Assembly (NCBI RefSeq): GCF_002752675.1
Contig: NZ_CP024608.1
Location: 434,001 to 498,000, forward strand
DNA from: Massilia violaceinigra
GTDB taxonomy: Bacteria; Pseudomonadota; Gammaproteobacteria; Burkholderiales; Burkholderiaceae_D
DNA length: 64,000 nucleotides
Direction: 5' to 3'
In this document: positions 1 through 12,685 of the stretch, piece after piece
Layout: the number at the start of each line of letters is the position of its first letter
How positions within the stretch are numbered: the stretch's first letter is position 1
Program-made: the position numbers and the translations under genes
Notes under the pieces: generated by a model
Database searches by the model: none
Told to the model about the DNA's origin: nothing
Seen by the model: the letters and a program-made list of their open reading frames with translations, nothing else

Positions 1-26
1 AGCATCCGGCCGCATAGAAGCCGGAC

Positions 27-998
27 CTAGCCGGCGGAGTCGCCCGCCGCCACGGATGCGCCGGCAGTGCCGGCACTGCCGGCACTGCCAGCACCAAAAC
101 GCCCGCCCGCCTGGCGCCGGAACTCCTTCGGCGTTACGCCCTTGATCTGCAAGAAGCGCCGGTTGAAATTGGCCACATTCTGGAAACCGACGTCGTAACA
201 GACATTGGTGACGTACTGGTCGGTGTTCATCAGCAGCTGGCATGCCTTGTTGACGCGCAGCCGGGTGACGAAGTCAGTGAAACTGTTTCCCGTGGTCTTG
301 CGGAAGAAGCGCGAGAATTTGCTCAGCGACATGCCGAGCTGATCCGCCACTGCCTCGGCCGAGATCGGATCGCGGTAGTTGTCGGTGATGTAGCTCAGTA
401 CCGCGTTGACCTTGGCCAGGGTGCCCTCATCGTCATACGAGCGCATCGTCGCGCTCGACAGCAGGCGGTATTTGTTGTTGCGCGCGAGACGGCACATGAA
501 GTTCACGAAGTGGCCGAAGCGCTCGGCGCCGCCGCTGCCGCGAATGCGCAGGAAATCCTGTTCGGCCTCGGCGCCGATGTCGAGAAACTCGATGCCGTAG
601 ATCGACCGTTCCAGCAGGGGCAGCAACTCGCGCAGTTCCGGGATCAGCCGGGAGGCCTGCTCCAGCGGCTCGTGGGCGAACTGCAGGATCATGTCGCGCA
701 ACAGCACGCCTTCTTCCGGCACGCTGCTCGATATCCAGTTATGCGGCAGGCGCGGCCCGGTCAGCACCAGGTGGCCGGGCGAGAATTCGCCGATGTAGTC
801 GCCGACGAACAGCTTGCCGCTGGTGGATACGATCAGATGCAGCTCGTACTCGTCGTGGCAGTGCCAGCGCACGCGCGGGCTGGGATAGCCGTGCTCGATG
901 TAGTGGACGATGCCGTCGTAGTTTTCGCGTTCGAGCTCGGGTGGCTTGGGCTGGAAGCGCTGCGGTTCCACGTGGCGCATCTGAGGCAAAATGGTCAT
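27..998 (-). CDS. AraC-family regulator of the polyol operon
   Basis: This 323-residue protein is probably the activator of the adjacent polyol transport operon. The N-terminal half looks like a cupin sensor domain (His-rich WHCHDEYELH near residue 46). The C-terminal part (about residues 195-300) is a typical AraC/XylS double helix-turn-helix, ending in the family signature around GVTPKEFRR. A Gly/Ala/Ser-rich tail follows, encoded by imperfect 9-bp repeats. It is the last gene of the operon, 39 bp after the dehydrogenase stop, so it would be co-transcribed with its target genes. MtlR of pseudomonads is a functional analogue in this family; that assignment is inference from context. The ribosome site is weak. 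Confidence 0.88.
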   Translation of the reverse strand: MTILPQMRHVEPQRFQPKPPELERENYDGIVHYIEHGYPSPRVRWHCHDEYELHLIVSTSGKLFVGDYIGEFSPGHLVLTGPRLPHNWISSSVPEEGVLLRDMILQFAHEPLEQASRLIPELRELLPLLERSIYGIEFLDIGAEAEQDFLRIRGSGGAERFGHFVNFMCRLARNNKYRLLSSATMRSYDDEGTLAKVNAVLSYITDNYRDPISAEAVADQLGMSLSKFSRFFRKTTGNSFTDFVTRLRVNKACQLLMNTDQYVTNVCYDVGFQNVANFNRRFLQIKGVTPKEFRRQAGGRFGAGSAGSAGTAGASVAAGDSAG

Positions 999-1037
999 CC
1001 TGTCGTCCCCGTCTTTTTATGGCTTACCCATGGTCGT

Positions 1038-3565
<2,528 letters not shown>

Positions 3566-3588
3566 GATCTTGATGTCCTATGGTTGTC

Positions 3589-4407
3589 TTATTTGACCGC
3601 GCCGAATGTCATGCCTTGCACCAGCTGCTTCTGGCAGAACCAGCCCAGCGCCATGATCGGCGCGATCGCCATCAGGGAAGCGGCCGAGAGCTTGGCCCAG
3701 AACAGCCCCTCCGGGCTGGAGTAGGAGGCGATCAGCCAGGCCAAGGTGCCGGCATTCGAGGCGCCCAGGTTGAGCGACCAGAACGATTCGTTCCACGCCC
3801 ACACCATGCACACCAGCGCGGTCGAGGCGATGCCGCCCACCGACAGCGGCAGCACGATGTAGCGGAACTCGTGGAAGACGGTGGCGCCATCCATGCGCGC
3901 CGCCTCCAGGATGTCGCGCGGCAGCTCGCGCAGGCTGGTGTAGAGCAGCCAGATCATGATCGGCAGGTTCATGAGCATGAACATGATGGTCAGGCCGACG
4001 CGGGTATCGAGCAGGCCGGCATACTGGAAGCAGACGTAGATCGGCATCAGCGCGCCCACGCCTGGCATGTAGCGCGAGCTGAGAATGAACTTGAGCAGGC
4101 CGACGGTGCCGCCGGTCGGAAAGAACGCCATCGAATACGCAGCCGGAATCGCAATCGCCAGCCCGAACGCGGTCGAGAGCACGCTGGTGATGAGCGAATT
4201 GAACGCGTAGCCGGCGTAGTGGTCGCGCGCCATCACTTCCTGGAAGCTTTGCAGGGTCGGCTCAAAGAACATCAGCGGCGGCGTGGCGATGGCCTGGGCC
4301 TCGGTCTTGAAGGCCATCAGGCCGAGCCAGAAGATCGGGAAGAACAGCAGCAGCGCGAAAAACCAGGCGGCGGCCGTGCGGGTGTGCAGTGCGAGTTTGT
4401 TGGTCAT
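3589..4407 (-). CDS. ABC transporter permease (MalG type)
   Basis: This 272-residue inner-membrane protein has about six hydrophobic segments and the EAA loop motif of carbohydrate ABC permeases (EAARMDGAT with a following VLPL, about residues 168-190) that contacts the ATPase. It is the MalG/SmoG-type second permease. The gene begins 10 bp after the first permease stop with a GGGAGA ribosome site, so the two permeases are translated from one message. It should form a heterodimer with the product of the preceding gene. Confidence 0.92.
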   Translation of the reverse strand: MTNKLALHTRTAAAWFFALLLFFPIFWLGLMAFKTEAQAIATPPLMFFEPTLQSFQEVMARDHYAGYAFNSLITSVLSTAFGLAIAIPAAYSMAFFPTGGTVGLLKFILSSRYMPGVGALMPIYVCFQYAGLLDTRVGLTIMFMLMNLPIMIWLLYTSLRELPRDILEAARMDGATVFHEFRYIVLPLSVGGIASTALVCMVWAWNESFWSLNLGASNAGTLAWLIASYSSPEGLFWAKLSAASLMAIAPIMALGWFCQKQLVQGMTFGAVK

Positions 4408-4417
4408 CGGTGTCTCC

Positions 4418-5278
4418 CTATTTCGCCAGGTTCTTGCCGATGACGCGCATCAGGAAGAAGGCCGCGATGTTCGCCAGCAGCACCGCGAACAGGGCGCCGG
4501 CCGACGCCGCGCCGATATCGTAGGACTGCAAGGCTTGCTGATAGATCATGAAGGTGATGGTGGTCGTCTCGAAGCCGGGGCCACCGCCGGTGGTGGTGAA
4601 GATCTCGGCGAACACCGACAGCAGGAAAATCATTTCGATCATCAGTACCACCGACACCGCGCGCCCCAGATGCGGGAGGTACAGGTAGCGCAGCTGCTGC
4701 AGGTAGTTGGCGCCGTCCATGCCGGCCGCCTCCAGCTGTTCCTTGTCCATCGATTGCAGCGCTGTCATGAAGATCAGGCAGGCGAATGGGAGCCACTGCC
4801 AGGACACCATCATCACGATCGACAGCAGCGGGTATTCGGACAGCCAGTCGATGGGCGTCGCGCCGAAGAAGATGCTGACGTGCGCGAACAGGCCGTAGAT
4901 GGGATTGAGCAGCATGTTCTTCCACATCAGCGCGTTCACCGCCGGCATCACCAGGAATGGCGATATCAGCAGCACGCGCACGATGGCGCGGCCGGGGAAG
5001 GCGTCGTTGATCAGCAGGCCCAGCGCAATGCCCAGCACGACCGTGATTGCCATGACGGAAAACATCAGGACGAAGGTGTTTTTCAACGCCGGCAAGAAGG
5101 CGCCGTCGGTGAAGAAGAAGTGAAAGTTGGCCAGCCCGTGGAAGTCATGTTCGCCGGGGGCGAGCATGCTGTAGCGGACGAAGGAGTAGTACAGGGTGAT
5201 CAACAGCGGGACGATGGAGATGATGGCGATGGCAAGCACCGCAGGGGTCAGCAAGGTCCGGGGCAGGAGTCGTGTCAT
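4418..5278 (-). CDS. ABC transporter permease (MalF type)
   Basis: This 286-residue integral membrane protein starts at MTRLLPRTLL, with GGGAA 5 nt upstream, and opens with a strong membrane helix. The EAA loop is visible as EAAGMDGANYLQQLRYLYLP, the ATPase contact site of the family. It pairs with the MalG-type permease 10 bp downstream. A longer reading frame extends upstream but has no coding character, and it would overlap the binding-protein gene. A 77-bp gap with a GC-rich hairpin separates it from the binding-protein gene. Confidence 0.9.
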   Translation of the reverse strand: MTRLLPRTLLTPAVLAIAIISIVPLLITLYYSFVRYSMLAPGEHDFHGLANFHFFFTDGAFLPALKNTFVLMFSVMAITVVLGIALGLLINDAFPGRAIVRVLLISPFLVMPAVNALMWKNMLLNPIYGLFAHVSIFFGATPIDWLSEYPLLSIVMMVSWQWLPFACLIFMTALQSMDKEQLEAAGMDGANYLQQLRYLYLPHLGRAVSVVLMIEMIFLLSVFAEIFTTTGGGPGFETTTITFMIYQQALQSYDIGAASAGALFAVLLANIAAFFLMRVIGKNLAK

Positions 5279-5303
5279 AAAGTTCCCAGGTGCGACAAAG
5301 GAA

Positions 5304-5330
5304 CGCCGCTTGCGCGCGGGCGCAGCGGCG
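5304..5330 (-). other. Intercistronic hairpin after the binding-protein gene
   Basis: In the transcript CGCCGCU and AGCGGCG form a 7-bp stem, extended by GCGC/GCGC past one bulged A around a CCGC loop. It lies between the binding-protein stop and the first permease start. There is no U-tract, so it is more likely an mRNA 3'-end stabiliser than a terminator. Such hairpins commonly keep binding-protein mRNA more abundant than permease mRNA. Confidence 0.6.
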
Positions 5331-5355
5331 ACTGAAAACGCAAGCGTGGAATGAA

Positions 5356-6666
5356 CTACTTGTAGTAGCCGCCCTTGCGCATTTCGCGCTCGGCCGCCTG
5401 CTGGGTGACCGCCAGTGCCTGGTCGACCGTGACCTTGCCCAGCAGGGCCGCGCTCATCTGCTGGCCCGCCGCCACGCCGATGGTCTGGAATTCCGGGATC
5501 GCGGCGTACTGCACGCCGACGTACGGCGACGGCGGCAGGGTGCTCTGGTTCGGACGGCTGGTGGCGATCGCCGTGCCCTCGGCGGCCGCGAATTTGGCGG
5601 CTTTCATGAACTCGGGCGAAGCGTAGGTCGACTTGCGGGTTCCGGTTGGCACGCTGGCCCAGCCGGCCTCCCTGGCGACCAGTTTGATGTAGTCCTTCGA
5701 GGTAGCCCAGTTGATGAACTTTTGCGCCGCCTCGGGCTGTTTCGAGCTTTTTGGGATGGCCAGCGACCAGGCCCACAGCCAGTTGGCGCCGCGCTCGGTC
5801 GTGGCAATGGGCGACTGCGCGAACGCGACCTTGTCGGCCACCTTGCTCTGTTTCGGATCGGTGACGAAGGAAGCGGCGATGGTGGCGTCGATCCAGATGC
5901 CGCACTTGCCTTCGTTGTACAGCGCCAGGATTTCATTGAAGCTGTTCGAGGACGAGCCCGGCGGACCGAAGTTCTTGAGCAGGTCGACGTAGGTGGTGAC
6001 GGCGTCTTTCCACGGCTTGCTGGTGAATTGCGGTTGCCATTTCATGTCGAACAGTTGGCCGCCGAAGGAATTTGCCATGGTGGTGATCAGCGCCATGTTG
6101 TCGCCCCAGCCCGGTTTTCCGCGCAGGCAGATGCCGTATACGCCCTTGGCCGGGTCGTGGATCTTGGCGGCCACGGCGCGAATGTGGGCCCAGCTCGGGC
6201 GGTCTTCGATGCTCATGCCGGCTTTTTTGACCAGGTCGCTGCGGTACATGATCATCGAACTTTCGCCGTAGAACGGCGCGGCGTACAGCTTGCCGTTCAG
6301 CGACAAGCCATCGCGAATCGAAGGCAGCAGGTCGTCGATATCGTACGTTGCGTCCGGTTTGAGCGGCATCAGCCAGTCTTTTTTGGCCCAGATCGGCGTT
6401 TCGTACATGCCGATGGTCATCACGTCGAACTGGCCGCCCTTGGTGGCGATGTCGGTAGTCATGCGCTGGCGCAACACCCCTTCCTCCAGGGTGACCCATT
6501 TCAGTTTGATATCGGGATTGGCTTGTTCGAAGAACTTGCCCATCTTTTGCATCTCGATCATGTGGCCGTTGTTGACGGTGGCGATCACCAGATTGGTGGC
6601 TGCCAGGGATGCGCTGCTGACACAGAAGAGGGCCGTGCACAAGGCACTGCTTGCGATACGTTTCAT
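5356..6666 (-). CDS. Sugar/polyol ABC transporter substrate-binding protein
   Basis: This 436-residue periplasmic solute-binding protein captures the polyol for the transporter. The chosen start gives MKRIASSALC followed by a hydrophobic stretch and a probable cleavage after ASLAA, a classic Sec signal peptide; GGAGA lies 8 nt upstream. The rest reads as an extracellular solute-binding protein of the MalE-like family 1 (for example NLVIATVNNGHMIEMQ and RPSWAHIR). It is the first gene of the operon, matching the order binding protein, permease, permease, ATPase, dehydrogenase known from smo/mtl polyol operons. Confidence 0.92.
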   Translation of the reverse strand: MKRIASSALCTALFCVSSASLAATNLVIATVNNGHMIEMQKMGKFFEQANPDIKLKWVTLEEGVLRQRMTTDIATKGGQFDVMTIGMYETPIWAKKDWLMPLKPDATYDIDDLLPSIRDGLSLNGKLYAAPFYGESSMIMYRSDLVKKAGMSIEDRPSWAHIRAVAAKIHDPAKGVYGICLRGKPGWGDNMALITTMANSFGGQLFDMKWQPQFTSKPWKDAVTTYVDLLKNFGPPGSSSNSFNEILALYNEGKCGIWIDATIAASFVTDPKQSKVADKVAFAQSPIATTERGANWLWAWSLAIPKSSKQPEAAQKFINWATSKDYIKLVAREAGWASVPTGTRKSTYASPEFMKAAKFAAAEGTAIATSRPNQSTLPPSPYVGVQYAAIPEFQTIGVAAGQQMSAALLGKVTVDQALAVTQQAAEREMRKGGYYK

Positions 6667-6738
6667 GCTGTCGTCTCCAGATTTTTTAGTTTTATTCAAT
6701 GCAAGGTTTGCACCGTGTACAGAATGTAGCATCGGGCT

Positions 6739-6846
6739 CCGATACTTTCTGATACTGCAACACCTAGTGTCGATACTTTTTTGCACCCAGCGCTGGCGTG
6801 CCCGACGCTGTACGGGCTGCCAATGCGGGCTGGATAAAAGTATCGA
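6739..6846. promoter_or_regulatory. Repeated GATACTTT half-sites in the divergent polyol promoter region
   Basis: CCGATACTTT occurs at 6739-6748 and TCGATACTTT at 6770-6779, 31 bp apart (about three helical turns). An inverted copy AAAGTATCGA lies at 6837-6846, and a partial copy GATACTGC at 6751-6758. The sites lie between the divergent binding-protein and dehydrogenase genes. Direct repeats on one helical face suit an AraC-type activator, so the operon's own regulator is the likely ligand; this is inference. Confidence 0.6.
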
Positions 6847-6926
6847 CTATTGCGTACGCCGTATCAGGCCTGATGCGCGATCGTTGCTAGACTTTTCAGC
6901 ACTTCCCACACCCAAGGAGATTGATA

Positions 6927-7730
6927 ATGTCCAAGCAGCGCGCAAGCATGAACCGGCTCGCATCCAGGCATGCCTTGCTGACCGGGGCCGGCGGCGGCAT
7001 CGGCCTGGCCGTGGCCGAGGCTTACCTGGCAGAGGGAGCGCGCTGCAGCGTGGTCGATCTGGCCGCCACGCCGCCGGCCGCACTGGCGCCACTGATGGCG
7101 CGCTACCCGGAACAGCTGCACTATTTTGGCGCCGACGTGCGCAACGCCGGCGCGGTGGGCGCCATGCTGGCGGCGGCGAATGAACGCTTCGGCCCCGTCG
7201 ACATCCTGTTCAACAATGCGGCCGTGTTCGACATGGCGCCGTTGCTGGAGTCCGATCTGGCGATGTATGAGCGCATCTTCGACGTCAACGTCAAAGGCAT
7301 GTTTCTCGTGATGCAGCAGGTGCTGCGGGCCATGGTGGATGCGGGCCGGACCGGTGCCATCATCAATCTGGCGTCCCAGGCGGGGCGGCGCGGCGAAGCG
7401 TTGGTGGCGCACTACTGCGCGAGCAAGGCGGCGGTGATCAGTTACACCCAGTCGGCCGCGCTGGCGATGGCGCCGCATGGCATCCGCGTGAACGCCATTT
7501 CGCCTGGGGTGGTCGATACGCCCATGTGGGACCACGTGGACGCCCTGTTCGCGCGTTACGAACATTTGCAGCCGGGTGAGAAGAAGAGGGCAGTCGGGCT
7601 GGCTGTGCCGCTTGGGCGCATGGGAACGCCGGGCGACCTGGCGGGCGCGGCGATTTTCCTGGCCAGCGACGAGTCGGCCTACATCACGGCGCAGACGCTC
7701 AACGTCGACGGCGGCGCCGTGATGAGCTAG
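6927..7730 (+). CDS. SDR-family polyol (sorbitol-type) dehydrogenase
   Basis: This 267-residue cytoplasmic short-chain dehydrogenase has the NAD-binding TGAGGGIG motif near residue 20, the NNAA motif near 95, the catalytic YCASK pair near 165, and a C-terminal NVDGGAVMS typical of the family. ATG 6927 is preceded 6 nt upstream by a perfect AAGGAGA. It is transcribed divergently from the polyol ABC operon and shares its putative operator region. It resembles SmoS-type sorbitol (L-iditol) 2-dehydrogenases by context, but many SDRs act on other polyols. Confidence 0.88.
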   Translation: MSKQRASMNRLASRHALLTGAGGGIGLAVAEAYLAEGARCSVVDLAATPPAALAPLMARYPEQLHYFGADVRNAGAVGAMLAAANERFGPVDILFNNAAVFDMAPLLESDLAMYERIFDVNVKGMFLVMQQVLRAMVDAGRTGAIINLASQAGRRGEALVAHYCASKAAVISYTQSAALAMAPHGIRVNAISPGVVDTPMWDHVDALFARYEHLQPGEKKRAVGLAVPLGRMGTPGDLAGAAIFLASDESAYITAQTLNVDGGAVMS

Positions 7731-7733
7731 CGC

Positions 7734-8900
7734 TCAGTAGGCCGCAGTGTAGATGCGGTGGATATCTTCGCGCGTGAGCTCGCGCGGGTTGTTGCCGAGC
7801 AGGCGAGTCTGCAGCATCGCATCGTCGGCCAGCTTGTCGATATCGGACTCGCTTACGCCAACCTGCCGTAGCGTTGTCTGGATGCCGGTGTTCGCGGCAA
7901 TCTTTTCCATCGCATTGACCAGCGCATTGGCGCGTGCCTCTTCGCTGCCGCTCACGCCCGGATCGATGATCCCGGCCAGCTCGGCATAATGCGCGCTCGC
8001 ATGCGACAGGTTAAAGCGCAGCACATGCGGCAGCACCAACGAGTTGGACAAACCATGTGGCACGTGAAATATGCCCCCAATTGGATAGGCGAGGGCGTGC
8101 ACCGCCGCCACGGGCGCGTTGGAAAATGCCTGGCCGGCGAGGCAGGCGCCGAGCAGCATGGCCTGGCGCGCCTCCAGGTCGGCACCGTGTTCGCACGCGC
8201 GCAGCAGGTTGCGCGACAGTAGCGACAGCGCCTGGCGCGCCAGGTTATCCGACAGCGGATTCTTCTTGTGCTTGCTGGTGAAGGCTTCGATGGCATGCAC
8301 TATCGCATCGATCCCAGTCGCGGCCGTCACCATGGGCGGCAGGCCCAGCGTCAATTGCGCGTCCAGGATCGCCAGGTCCGCGTACAGCTGCGGCGCGACC
8401 ACGCCCATCTTGGTGGTCGCGCCGGTGGTGACGATGGCGATGTTCGTCACTTCCGATCCGGTGCCGGCCGTAGTCGGAATCTGTACCAGCGGCAGGCGCG
8501 TGCCGCGTACATTGCCGATGCCGTAGATCTGGCTGAGCGGCTGGTCGCTGCCGGCCAGCACCGCGATCAGCTTCGCTACATCCATCGAACTGCCACCACC
8601 CAGGCCGATGACGAGGTCGGCGCCGTGCTGGCGCGCCACGTCCACCGCCTGCAGTACCACCGACTCCGGCGGGTCGGCCACCACATCGGACCAGACGTGA
8701 ACGGCAAGGCCCGCCTGCTCGAGCGAGCGGCACGGCGCGTCCACCAAGCCGGTGGAAAGAAAGCCCGGGTCGGTGACGATCAGCGCACGACGGGCGGAAG
8801 GGAAGTGAGCGGCGACCAGCGTACCGAGCCGGCTGCTGGCACCGGGAGCGGAAACAAGATGGGGGACGGTACTGAAACTGAACTCGGCGGACTGGGTCAT
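7734..8900 (-). CDS. Iron-containing alcohol dehydrogenase
   Basis: This 388-residue enzyme belongs to the group III Fe-dependent alcohol dehydrogenases. It carries the nucleotide motif GLGGGSSMD near residue 101. The metal-binding region includes GIDAIVHAIEAF and the His-rich stretch around FHVPHGLSNS. It converges on the SDR gene with only 3 bp between stops, so the pair probably shares termination signals. It may handle a related alcohol or aldehyde of the polyol pathway, but no specific substrate can be deduced. An AGG lies 6 nt upstream of the ATG. Confidence 0.9.
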   Translation of the reverse strand: MTQSAEFSFSTVPHLVSAPGASSRLGTLVAAHFPSARRALIVTDPGFLSTGLVDAPCRSLEQAGLAVHVWSDVVADPPESVVLQAVDVARQHGADLVIGLGGGSSMDVAKLIAVLAGSDQPLSQIYGIGNVRGTRLPLVQIPTTAGTGSEVTNIAIVTTGATTKMGVVAPQLYADLAILDAQLTLGLPPMVTAATGIDAIVHAIEAFTSKHKKNPLSDNLARQALSLLSRNLLRACEHGADLEARQAMLLGACLAGQAFSNAPVAAVHALAYPIGGIFHVPHGLSNSLVLPHVLRFNLSHASAHYAELAGIIDPGVSGSEEARANALVNAMEKIAANTGIQTTLRQVGVSESDIDKLADDAMLQTRLLGNNPRELTREDIHRIYTAAY

Positions 8901-9043
8901 TGTGCACCTGCAGGACGATGGGGGATGTCAAAAGCTTACACCATCATGGTCACCGGCAGGAAAATGGGCGAGGGAAACGTCGATCAGATTTCTTCCGTAC
9001 AATATCTGACTGAGCTGTTCAGCCTACATGCCTTGGAAAATTC

Positions 9044-9808
9044 ATGATCGATTTCGCCTTACTCGGATGCGCGGCCTTCCTCGCCGGCTTGGTAGATGCT
9101 GTTGTGGGTGGAGGCGGTTTGATCCAGCTACCTGTGCTGTTTTCGATGTTTCCACGTGAAGTCCCAGCGACCTTGCTGGGAACAAGCAAGTTAGCGGGCA
9201 TCTTCGGTACCGGCGCGGCGGCTGTCAATTACGCGCGCAAGGTGAGGGTGGCGTGGAGCGCAGCCGCGCCGGCGGCGGTATCGGCCTTGCTGCTGTCATT
9301 CGCCGGCGCTTACACGGTGACCAAAGTTCCTGCCGATTTCGTCCGCACCCTGCTGCCGGTCGTGTTGGTCGCGGTGGCGGTCTACACTTTCCGCAAAAAG
9401 GATTTCGGCAGCGTCCACGCGCCGCTGCACAGCGGCTCGACCGAGCGCTGGGTTGCGGTCGGCATTGGTGCGGCGATCGGTTTCTACGATGGCTTTTTCG
9501 GTCCCGGTACCGGCAGCTTCCTGCTGTTTCTGTATGTGCGCTTTTTTGGCTTCGATTTCCTTAGCGCTTCGGCTGCCGCCAAGGTGGTCAATGTGGCGTG
9601 CAACTTGTCTGCGCTGATGTGGTTCGGCTACAGCGGTCACGTCCTGTGGCAGTTGGGCTTGCTCATGGCGGCGTGCCAGGTCGCAGGTTCCCTGGTCGGG
9701 ACCAAGCTGGCGATCAAGCACGGCAGCGCATTTGTGCGCAAGCTGTTCCTGGTGGTGGTCAGCTTGCTGATCGTGAAGACGAGCTACGACGCCATCGTGA
9801 AGTGGTAG
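9044..9808 (+). CDS. TSUP-family (TauE/SafE) transporter
   Basis: This 254-residue polytopic membrane protein has the glycine-rich first repeat GLVDAVVGGGGLIQLP near residue 12. The matching second-half motif is GFYDGFFGPGTGSF, near residue 147. These duplicated motifs define the TauE/SafE (YfcA-like) permeases that move sulfite, sulfonates or other organic anions. GGAA sits 6 nt before the ATG. The stop codon is immediately followed by a parS site. The substrate is unknown. Confidence 0.9.
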   Translation: MIDFALLGCAAFLAGLVDAVVGGGGLIQLPVLFSMFPREVPATLLGTSKLAGIFGTGAAAVNYARKVRVAWSAAAPAAVSALLLSFAGAYTVTKVPADFVRTLLPVVLVAVAVYTFRKKDFGSVHAPLHSGSTERWVAVGIGAAIGFYDGFFGPGTGSFLLFLYVRFFGFDFLSASAAAKVVNVACNLSALMWFGYSGHVLWQLGLLMAACQVAGSLVGTKLAIKHGSAFVRKLFLVVVSLLIVKTSYDAIVKW

Positions 9809-9809
9809 A

Positions 9810-9825
9810 TGTTCCACGTGGAACA
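9810..9825. other. parS centromere site 1
   Basis: TGTTCCACGTGGAACA is a perfect 16-bp palindrome with the CACGTG core of chromosomal parS (consensus TGTTTCACGTGAAACA, two symmetric changes). It is the first of three copies within 88 bp and lies about 3.7 kb from parB, whose product should bind it. Confidence 0.88.
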
Positions 9826-9844
9826 GCGTTGATGGCTTGACTGA

Positions 9845-9860
9845 CGTTCCACGTGAAACA
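9845..9860. other. parS centromere site 2
   Basis: CGTTCCACGTGAAACA matches the parS consensus TGTTTCACGTGAAACA at 14 of 16 positions, with the right half perfect. It starts 35 bp after site 1. Confidence 0.86.
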
Positions 9861-9881
9861 ATGCACGTTCGTCAAATTCGA

Positions 9882-9897
9882 CGTTCCACGTGAAACA
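9882..9897. other. parS centromere site 3
   Basis: This copy, CGTTCCACGTGAAACA, is identical to site 2 and starts 37 bp after it. All three lie between the TSUP gene and mnmG, so a ParB complex here would sit on the mnmG promoter region. Confidence 0.86.
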
Positions 9898-9933
9898 TTC
9901 CGTTGTGTAAAAAACGGTGATTCTGGGTGCAAA

Positions 9934-9963
9934 AGAGTCGAGGGTCCGAAAAGACTCTATAAT
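9934..9963 (+). promoter_or_regulatory. Probable mnmG promoter
   Basis: A perfect TATAAT -10 box lies at 9958-9963, 32 bp before the mnmG ATG. No good -35 is seen at 17 bp. Instead an inverted repeat AGAGTC (9934-9939) / GACTCT (9953-9958) fills the spacer region and touches the -10, which could be an operator or an activator-dependent arrangement. Confidence 0.5.
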
Positions 9964-9995
9964 CGGGCCTCATATCCCTCGCTCTACACTCCATC

Positions 9996-11923
<1,928 letters not shown>

Positions 11924-11927
<4 letters not shown>

Positions 11928-12571
11928 AGTTTTTCGACCGTAACGCCATCGCGCCAGTGCTGGCCAATGGCATCAAGGAACTCAAGCTGGACCTGAATGA
12001 ACAGCAGCACGGGCAACTGCTCGACTACCTGGCGCTGCTGGCCAAGTGGAACTCGGTGTACAACCTGACCTCGGTGCGCGATCCCATGCAGATGGTGACG
12101 CACCATGCGCTCGATTCGCTGGCCGCGGTATCGGCTTTCGAGGGCGCCGTCAGCGTGCTCGACGTGGGAGCAGGGGGCGGCTTGCCAGGCATCGTGCTCG
12201 CTATCGCCCGGCCCGACATGAAAGTGGCCCTGATCGACACCGTGCACAAGAAAACCGCGTTCCTCACGCAAGTGAAGGCCGAACTGGGCCTGGCCAACGT
12301 CACCGTGCACACGGCGCGCGTGGAGCAGCTGCAGGTGCCCCATAAATTTGACGTGATCACCTCGCGCGCTTTTGCCGACCTGTCCGACTTCGTCAACTGG
12401 TCGGGACACCTGTTGGCCGAGGGCGGCAAATTCATCGCCCTGAAAGGCACGGCGCCGGCGGACGAACAGGAACGGCTTCCGAGCGACTGGAAAGTGAGCG
12501 AATTGAGGGCTATCCAGGTTCCAGGGCTGCAGGCGGAGCGCCACCTGGTATTCATCGAAAAGAACCAATAA
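11924..12571 (+). CDS. rsmG: 16S rRNA (guanine527-N7)-methyltransferase RsmG
   Basis: RsmG (GidB) methylates G527 of 16S rRNA using S-adenosylmethionine; its loss gives low-level streptomycin resistance in other bacteria. The 215-residue protein contains the SAM-binding [16 protein letters not shown] motif near residue 72 and the family sequence [12 protein letters not shown] near residue 43. It starts inside the last codons of mnmG (ATGA overlap), a conserved arrangement. An unusual AT-rich repeat block separates it from parA. Confidence 0.97.
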
Positions 12572-12572
12572 A

Positions 12573-12669
12573 CAGTATAAATCAAATAAACGATTTATAT
12601 CGTTAAAACCATATAAATCGAATAAACGGTTTATACGATTAAAACAGTATAAATCGTTTGCATCAAAAC
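12573..12669. repeat. AT-rich 36-bp direct repeats upstream of parA
   Basis: Units beginning at 12573 (CAGTATAAATC), 12609 (CCATATAAATC) and 12645 (CAGTATAAATC) are spaced exactly 36 bp apart, about 2.4 copies. The first two units contain inverted arms ATAAATC/GATTTAT (7 bp, 8-bp spacer). The block is far more AT-rich than its neighbours and ends 16 bp before the parA start. It may hold the parA promoter and a ParA or ParB autoregulatory operator. Confidence 0.7.
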
Positions 12670-12685
12670 TATCATAAGAGCATAC

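Noticed and set aside
5279..5905. Upstream extension of the first polyol permease frame
   Set aside because: It overlaps the binding-protein gene in another frame and is basic and low-complexity, whereas the start at 5278 has a ribosome site and a membrane helix.
9147..9163. CACGTG with parS-like flanks (GTTTCCACGTGAAGTC) inside the TSUP gene
   Set aside because: Only the core and part of one arm match; it lies in a conserved coding region and is too degenerate to call a parS site.
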